Shown here piece after piece: positions 6,699-11,154 of a stretch of 11,154 bases of DNA. Each line of letters opens with the position of its first letter. The first letter of the stretch is position 1. The notes beneath the pieces were generated by a model. That model did not search any database. It saw nothing but the letters and a program-made list of their open reading frames with translations, and was not told where the DNA came from. Source of the stretch: JBBKXR01 sp037969585. Lineage in GTDB: Bacteria > Verrucomicrobiota > Verrucomicrobiia > Verrucomicrobiales > DEV007. The position numbers and the translations under genes were made by a program. The stretch lies in the NCBI GenBank assembly GCA_037969585.1, contig JBBKXR010000347.1:1-11154 (forward strand). The letters are read 5' to 3'.

Positions 6699-7331
6699 AT
6701 GTCCGACGACTCCGCAAAAACTCGTGAAACACTAATCTTGCGATTGCGCGACCCCGAGGATGATTCCTCGTGGCGCGAGTTTGTCGAGATCTACACGCCA
6801 TTGCTTTATGGTTACTGCATAAATCGCGGGCTCACGGCTGCCGACGCTGCCGACATCGTGCAGGATGTGATGCGCTCCGTGTCGTTGGCGATGCGCGGCT
6901 TTGAGTATGATCCTGCGAAAGGAAAATTTAGAGGCTGGCTGTTTACTGCGACTCGCAATGCGATCAGCAAGTATTTTAAAAAGCAGGCGCGGCGTCCGGT
7001 GACAGCTTCGGATACGCGGATGCTTCATTGGATCGAGCAGACTCCGGACGAAGCCGAGATCGACGAGTGGGAGACAGATTATCAGCGCAAGCTTCTCGGC
7101 TGGGCTATGGAAAAAGTGAAACCGCAATTTGCTGAGCGCATCTGGCGTGCGTTTGAGCTGACCGCAATCGACGGCCAGGAACCGGATGCGGTTGCGGAAG
7201 TGATGGGCATGACGAAAAACGCGGTCGCCATTGCCAAATGCCGAGTGATGCAACGTCTTCGCGAAAAAGCCAGCTCGGTCGATGCCGACCGTTGGGAGGG
7301 CGAAATCATAGCCAGTCTGCAGAAAGTTTGA
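6699..7331 (+). CDS. ECF-type RNA polymerase sigma factor
   Basis: A 210-residue sigma-70-family ECF protein that would direct RNA polymerase to a specific promoter set. The sigma-2 region spans about 27-96: the helix after WREFVEIYTPLLYGYC, the region 2.2 patch DAADIVQDV at 49-57, and the FEYDPAKGKFRGWLF to ATRNAI stretch at 68-89, a style familiar from PVC-group ECF factors linked to Ser/Thr kinases. Sigma-4 lies at about 128-190, with a helix-turn-helix around AVAEVMGMTKNAVAIAKCR (164-182). A short charged C-terminal tail of about 20 residues follows. The start ATG at 6699 is the natural one; no Shine-Dalgarno is visible. The kinase gene begins 37 bp downstream on the same strand, which points to co-transcription and to the kinase, rather than a classical anti-sigma gene, as the regulator. 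Target promoters cannot be read from the window. Confidence 0.92.
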   Translation: MSDDSAKTRETLILRLRDPEDDSSWREFVEIYTPLLYGYCINRGLTAADAADIVQDVMRSVSLAMRGFEYDPAKGKFRGWLFTATRNAISKYFKKQARRPVTASDTRMLHWIEQTPDEAEIDEWETDYQRKLLGWAMEKVKPQFAERIWRAFELTAIDGQEPDAVAEVMGMTKNAVAIAKCRVMQRLREKASSVDADRWEGEIIASLQKV

Positions 7332-7335
7332 AATA

Positions 7336-7354
7336 TAGCCGTTCGGGACGGCTA
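7336..7354 (+). other. Hairpin between sigma and kinase genes
   Basis: TAGCCGT (7336-7342) pairs perfectly with ACGGCTA (7348-7354) around a 5-nt TCGGG loop. It starts 5 nt after the sigma stop codon and ends 14 nt before the kinase ATG. There is no T-tract, so it is not an intrinsic terminator. It could modulate translation of the kinase or protect the 3' end of a processed sigma mRNA. Function is inferred only from position. Confidence 0.6.
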
Positions 7355-7368
7355 GTAACGTTGGAACC

Positions 7369-10300
7369 ATGGATCGTGAACCGGACTCAGCGACTATCGA
7401 TGCCTGGCTGGCGGGGACGTTGTCACCTCAGGAGGTTGCTGAGATCGAGGCGTATTTCGAAGACCACCCGATGGATGATGCGCTGGATTCGTCCAGTGGC
7501 ACCGAGCTTACCGGGGAGATTGACGAAGCAATACTGAGCGGGTTGAAAAAGGATCAGACGCGGGCTGATCCAGTGCTCAGCGAACTGATTCGTAACATCA
7601 CGAAAAATTCGGATGCTGCACCGGCTACTGCGCCGTCCGTTGAAGATTGGCGGGAGGTATTGAGACCCTCGGACGACGAGACAGTTCTCGGATACTTGGG
7701 CAACTACGAAGTGCTGGAAGTCATTGCTGTCGGTGGCATGGGCATCGTTTTCAAAGCTTATGATCCGGAATTGGATCGGCTGGCAGCCCTGAAAGTTCTG
7801 GCGCCCGATCTGGCGGCGAACGCCACGGCGCGGCTCCGCTTCCTCCGCGAAGCGCGAGCGGCCGCCAAACTGGAACACGAGAATATCCTGCCGATCTATG
7901 GCGTGGTCGAGGATGGCATTCCCTGGTTCGCGATGCGTTACATTCCCGGAGGCACTCTGCAGGATCGACTCGACGCGGGCGAAGTGTTTGAAATCGATGC
8001 GCTGAAATCGCTCGCGCGGCAAGTTGCCGTAGCGCTCGATGCAGCTCATCGTGAAGGACTGGTACACCGTGATATCAAGCCGGCCAATTTGCTGTTCGAT
8101 GATGATGGCGAGCATGTTTGGGTTTGTGATTTTGGCATTGCCCGCAGTTCTGACGACCCGGCGCTGACCTATCCGGGATCTATCGCTGGTACTCCAAAGT
8201 TTATGTCGCCCGAACAGGCCGGAGGGCGCGAACTCGACGGCCGCAGCGATCTATACTCGTTGGGAGCCGTGCTCTACCGCTGCGCTGTGGGCGAGGATAT
8301 TATGGCTGGGGAGACGACGGCCGCGGTGTTGCGTGAACTCACCTTGAACGAGTCGACGGTGATCCGTGCCGGCCAGAGCAATCTGCCGAGGTGGTGTCGG
8401 CATTTGTTGAACAATCTGTTGGCCAAAGACCCGGACGATCGTCCGGAAAGTGCCGCCGCCGTGGTTCGCGCGATCGATGATGAATTCTCACCTCCGCCGA
8501 AATATCGGGCGCGTCGCAATAAGCGCGTTGCGCTTTGGCTGGTTTCGTTAACGGCGCTGTCCGCTACTGTCTTTGGGCTCGCTCAGATACCGGCAGTGGA
8601 ACATTTTGCCAACCACCTTATCGGCAGTCGCTACCAGCGCACGTTTCTCATTGCCGATCGAATCGGTGCCTATCCGGATTTGCGACGTGCGATCGCTGCG
8701 GCAGAAGATGGCGACACCATCGAGTTACCCGTAAATGGACCCATTCTGGTCGACAACACCGTAATCCGATCAGGGAAAGCGCTGACGCTGGTCTCATCGG
8801 ACCGAAATCAGCGGCCGCAACTCACGACTGAGATCGCGGGAATTCCCGGCCTGGTCAGTCGCTCGGACCTGTCACTTGTCGGGCTCGATTTTGTGATTAA
8901 CGCCAAGCGTGACGGTACGGGAATTTTGATCGTTGACGACGCAACTCTATCGCTGAAGGACTGTCGATTCGTTGCACGGCGCGAGGTTTTGAGACCTGGC
9001 GAAGATTTGAAATCACGTGCGATTGAGCTGCGAGGGAGCAGCGAGGTCAGGATTGTCGACAGTGACTTCGATTTGCACGATACCAGTGCGATTACGATAT
9101 TCGGAAAGACGGGGGATGTTGAGATTCGCAAAAGTCGGATCGCAGCCTACTATGGCATCGATTTATCCGGGGCCGACACCCAGACGGAGCGGGTCAAGAT
9201 CACATTGGAGGAGCAAAAATTCGAAGGGCAATCATTCCTGCACTCCAATGCTCGCCACCCATCGCCTTACGTGCGAGTCGAGGCCTCCGACAGCCAGTTT
9301 GTCTGCGCCCGCCCGGTCTGTGATTTTCGCACCAACGAAGTCAATCTGGTTCGCTCGAAGACCAAATGGGTCGGGGAGAATAACCGTTTTCGCCTGGGCA
9401 ATGCGGTCGTTCAAATCAGTTCCGAAACACCGGTTTGGAATGCCGCTGCAGTGATTCCGATCGAGTGGTTCGCAGATGATCCGACGCCAGGCGAACCACC
9501 CGTCGCATTTCTCGAAGGGACCGATCAGATCTTTACATCGCTTCAAGAAGCCGTCGATCAAGCTCCCGATGGAGCGACTTTACTGCTCAGCGGACGGATT
9601 GAGATCAAAGGAAATGAGGTCTTTACTCCGTACGGCAAGGTGCTGCACTTTCGTCCCCACCCGAAGGCCCGCGAGCGCCCGACTGTGGTGGCGATGACCG
9701 AGGAGCAACACGCGATGTTTGTGTTCGGACCGGTAACCATCTCAGGGATACGATTTGTCAGGCATGACGCGGAGGACTTCACACTGCCGGTTTTGGGTAT
9801 TCGAACCGCCGGGAAGTTACCAGTGTTGATCGAAGATTGCGAATTTGATGCCGTGCCGAGTTTGCTGAAAAGTGGGAGTGAAGCTATCGGTTTGAGTATC
9901 ACCAACACGGAGTCGGTGACGGTCAGGCGCTGCTTTTTCCGCTGTGGCAACGGTATCATGGTGGCCTTCGTCGCTAACACTTCAAAGCGAGCTAAAGTGG
10001 TTGTCGAAGATTGCGTGTTCGTCGGACAATCCGCACTTCACGTTTACTCACGGGTTCCTGTGGCTGATGTAGATCTGTCCGTTTCCCGCTGCGCCGTGTA
10101 CACTCGCTACTTTGTTTCGAGTTCAACCCAGCACATGCCGATTCCAACTGCTCTGTCGGTTACTGACAGCTTGATCGATGTCAGTGCTGCACTCTTTTCG
10201 ATTCCCGATCTGCCGGTCGATCCGTTCATCGGGACGCTGACCTGGGTGGGCGAGAACAACCGCTATGGTAGCGGGTTGCTGACCTATCAAAACCCCCGCA

Positions 10301-10518
10301 TGGCCTCGCAGCCGGATTCTTACCCCTTTGTGAAACTCAAGTCCATGGAGGATCTCGTTAAAAAATTTCCCGGATCGATGGATCAGGGTGCGACATCAGG
10401 GGATGCATTTGACGACGACAAGTTGCATGCGCCGATGACTCCTGAAAGCCTTCGGCATGCTTTGCTGAACGGGGTCGAATCTCCGGCAGTCGGCGTGTTG
10501 GAATCGTTCGAGCAATAG
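7369..10518 (+). CDS. PknB-like Ser/Thr kinase with beta-helix exodomain
   Basis: A 1049-residue transmembrane Ser/Thr protein kinase. Residues 11-34 resemble the helical core of an anti-sigma N-terminus (TIDAWLAGTLSPQEVAEIEAY) but lack zinc-binding His and Cys. The kinase domain spans about 113-372: glycine loop VGGMGIVF at 121-128 (first loop Gly replaced by Ala120), Lys142, Glu161, HRDIKPAN at 233-240, DFG at 254-256 and SPE at 280-282, so it should be active. A basic segment (378-386) precedes one membrane helix (about 387-406), placing the kinase in the cytoplasm and the remaining 640 residues outside. The exodomain is two consecutive right-handed beta-helix-like modules (about 427-675 and 713-967) with rungs such as DCRF, DCEF and DCVF, each ending in WVGENNR. 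An acidic tail of about 80 residues ends the protein. The ATG is the only reasonable start: an in-frame TAG lies 33 bp upstream. Gene order suggests control of the upstream sigma factor; the ligand is unknown. Confidence 0.92.
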   Translation: MDREPDSATIDAWLAGTLSPQEVAEIEAYFEDHPMDDALDSSSGTELTGEIDEAILSGLKKDQTRADPVLSELIRNITKNSDAAPATAPSVEDWREVLRPSDDETVLGYLGNYEVLEVIAVGGMGIVFKAYDPELDRLAALKVLAPDLAANATARLRFLREARAAAKLEHENILPIYGVVEDGIPWFAMRYIPGGTLQDRLDAGEVFEIDALKSLARQVAVALDAAHREGLVHRDIKPANLLFDDDGEHVWVCDFGIARSSDDPALTYPGSIAGTPKFMSPEQAGGRELDGRSDLYSLGAVLYRCAVGEDIMAGETTAAVLRELTLNESTVIRAGQSNLPRWCRHLLNNLLAKDPDDRPESAAAVVRAIDDEFSPPPKYRARRNKRVALWLVSLTALSATVFGLAQIPAVEHFANHLIGSRYQRTFLIADRIGAYPDLRRAIAAAEDGDTIELPVNGPILVDNTVIRSGKALTLVSSDRNQRPQLTTEIAGIPGLVSRSDLSLVGLDFVINAKRDGTGILIVDDATLSLKDCRFVARREVLRPGEDLKSRAIELRGSSEVRIVDSDFDLHDTSAITIFGKTGDVEIRKSRIAAYYGIDLSGADTQTERVKITLEEQKFEGQSFLHSNARHPSPYVRVEASDSQFVCARPVCDFRTNEVNLVRSKTKWVGENNRFRLGNAVVQISSETPVWNAAAVIPIEWFADDPTPGEPPVAFLEGTDQIFTSLQEAVDQAPDGATLLLSGRIEIKGNEVFTPYGKVLHFRPHPKARERPTVVAMTEEQHAMFVFGPVTISGIRFVRHDAEDFTLPVLGIRTAGKLPVLIEDCEFDAVPSLLKSGSEAIGLSITNTESVTVRRCFFRCGNGIMVAFVANTSKRAKVVVEDCVFVGQSALHVYSRVPVADVDLSVSRCAVYTRYFVSSSTQHMPIPTALSVTDSLIDVSAALFSIPDLPVDPFIGTLTWVGENNRYGSGLLTYQNPRMASQPDSYPFVKLKSMEDLVKKFPGSMDQGATSGDAFDDDKLHAPMTPESLRHALLNGVESPAVGVLESFEQ
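8647..9393 (+). repeat. Beta-helix module 1 of the kinase
   Basis: Encodes residues 427-675 of the kinase. It opens with a YPDLRRAIAAAEDGDTIEL segment, the usual entry of NosD- or pectate-lyase-like beta-helices. It continues with short strand-turn rungs (GLDFVI, DCRF, SDFDL, IRKSRI) and closes with WVGENNRF, whose Trp codon is at 9367. Structure is inferred from this pattern, not from a fold prediction. Confidence 0.6.
9505..10269 (+). repeat. Beta-helix module 2 of the kinase
   Basis: Encodes residues 713-967 of the kinase. It parallels module 1: entry segment FTSLQEAVDQAPDGATLLL, then rungs (GIRFVR, DCEF, RRCFF, DCVF, SRCAV), then a terminal WVGENNRY with its Trp codon at 10243. The matching entry and exit suggest an old internal duplication that has diverged strongly between those ends. 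Confidence 0.6.
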
Positions 10519-10545
10519 ATCGATTGGCATCGCGAGCGCGGGATC

Positions 10546-11154
10546 CTAAGCTGACATTTCACGTATCGCGGCAGCGATCGCGCGCACTTGCGATTCGCTG
10601 TGCGCGGCGGTGACGGTGAGCCGCAGTCGGGCCTGGTCGCGTGGCACGGTCGGATAGCGAATGGCCGGAATGAGAAACCCGAGGTCGAATAGTTGAGCGG
10701 CGGCGGCGAGGGCACGCTCACTTTCACCGAGAATGATCGGCACGATCGCGCTGGTCGGCGCGGCGAGGTTCAACTCGTTGGTCAGGAGTGTGAGGTTCTT
10801 CCAAAGTTGGCCGCGCAGCTTTTCGCCAGCCGTGCCGGCGATAATCTCAAGTCGTTGACTGGCGGCAGCGGCCAGTGTCGGTGGCGGGGCGGTCGAATAA
10901 ATAAAGCTGCGTGCCCGCTGAACGCACAGGTCGATGTAATCGCGCTGGCCGGCGACAAAGCCGCCGCTGAGGCCGACGGCTTTGCTCAAAGTGCCGATGT
11001 GCAGGTCGATCCGATCGGCGACGCCGAGTTCGGCGGCGAGTCCGCGACCCGCCGGACCGGTGATGCCAAACGCGTGGGCTTCGTCGACCAGCAGCAGGGC
11101 GCCGTGCTGATCTTTTAGACCGACGATTTCGCAAAGCGGGGCGCGGTCGCCGTC
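10546..11154 (-). CDS. bioF: 8-amino-7-oxononanoate synthase, C-terminal part
   Basis: The C-terminal 202 residues of a PLP-dependent alpha-oxoamine synthase; the 5' part lies beyond the window. The fragment begins inside the conserved DGD-APL segment and shows VDEAHAFG, whose Asp and His (visible residues 24 and 27) contact the PLP cofactor. GTLSKAVG follows, with the Schiff-base lysine at visible residue 58, then GGFVAG and RSFIYSTA. The GTLSKA and RSFIYSTA stretches favour BioF, which condenses pimeloyl thioester with L-alanine in biotin synthesis. 2-Amino-3-ketobutyrate CoA ligase is the main alternative. The stop codon is TAG at 10546-10548. It is convergent with the kinase gene across 27 bp and no terminator is visible between them. 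Whether other bio genes accompany it cannot be seen. Confidence 0.86.
   Translation of the reverse strand, partial: DGDRAPLCEIVGLKDQHGALLLVDEAHAFGITGPAGRGLAAELGVADRIDLHIGTLSKAVGLSGGFVAGQRDYIDLCVQRARSFIYSTAPPPTLAAAASQRLEIIAGTAGEKLRGQLWKNLTLLTNELNLAAPTSAIVPIILGESERALAAAAQLFDLGFLIPAIRYPTVPRDQARLRLTVTAAHSESQVRAIAAAIREMSA

Noticed and set aside
10519..10545. Bidirectional terminator between the kinase gene and bioF
   Set aside because: The 27-bp gap has no convincing stem with a T-run in either direction.
10546..10989. Separate short gene starting at TTG 10989 on the minus strand
   Set aside because: That codon is the Leu of the internal GTLSKAVG motif. The bioF frame continues without a stop to the window edge.
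1..11154. CRISPR arrays, tRNA or rRNA genes, insertion sequences, phage or plasmid genes
   Set aside because: No regularly spaced repeats, no tRNA- or rRNA-like segments, and no transposase, integrase or replication genes could be recognised on either strand.

Overview
The window reads as GC-rich bacterial chromosome, most likely from the PVC superphylum and probably Verrucomicrobiota. That assignment is an inference from gene content and style. It rests on an ECF sigma factor paired with a PknB-like kinase that carries a large extracytoplasmic domain, a K+-dependent membrane pyrophosphatase with an expanded cytoplasmic loop, a MauE/DoxX protein, and a general lack of Shine-Dalgarno sequences. 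Planctomycetota is the main alternative. The first 13 bases match the end of the Nextera transposase mosaic-end adapter, so the left edge is probably a contig end with untrimmed adapter.

Layout, left to right. Positions 1-69 hold adapter remnant and low-complexity sequence. Next is a secreted DUF1460 NlpC/P60-type amidase (minus strand, 70-1056), divergent across only 24 bp from a MauE/DoxX membrane protein (plus, 1081-1563). A non-coding spacer (1564-1820) with a duplicated 34-bp element and a 14-bp tandem repeat separates that gene from a convergent Amidase_3 N-acetylmuramoyl-L-alanine amidase (minus, 1821-2471). A 438-bp gene-free region (2472-2909), with an AT-rich island and several small dyads, lies between the amidase and the divergent hppA (plus, 2910-5102). 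hppA ends at a strong intrinsic terminator with a GCGA tetraloop. A GT4-type glycosyltransferase follows (5239-6600), then an apparent two-gene operon of an ECF sigma factor (6699-7331) and a 1049-residue Ser/Thr kinase (7369-10518). The right edge cuts a convergent bioF (minus, 10546 to beyond 11154).

Functionally there are two cell-wall hydrolases, an envelope redox-type membrane protein, a PPi-driven ion pump, a polysaccharide or envelope glycosyltransferase, a signalling pair and a biotin-synthesis enzyme. Only the sigma-kinase pair looks like a dedicated system. A cytoplasmic kinase domain with an anti-sigma-like but metal-ligand-free N-terminus is joined by one membrane helix to two tandem beta-helix modules outside the cytoplasm, and is encoded 37 bp behind its likely partner sigma factor. 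I consider this the most interesting content of the window. ECF-kinase pairing is known in PVC bacteria, but I cannot tell without searches whether this architecture has been described.
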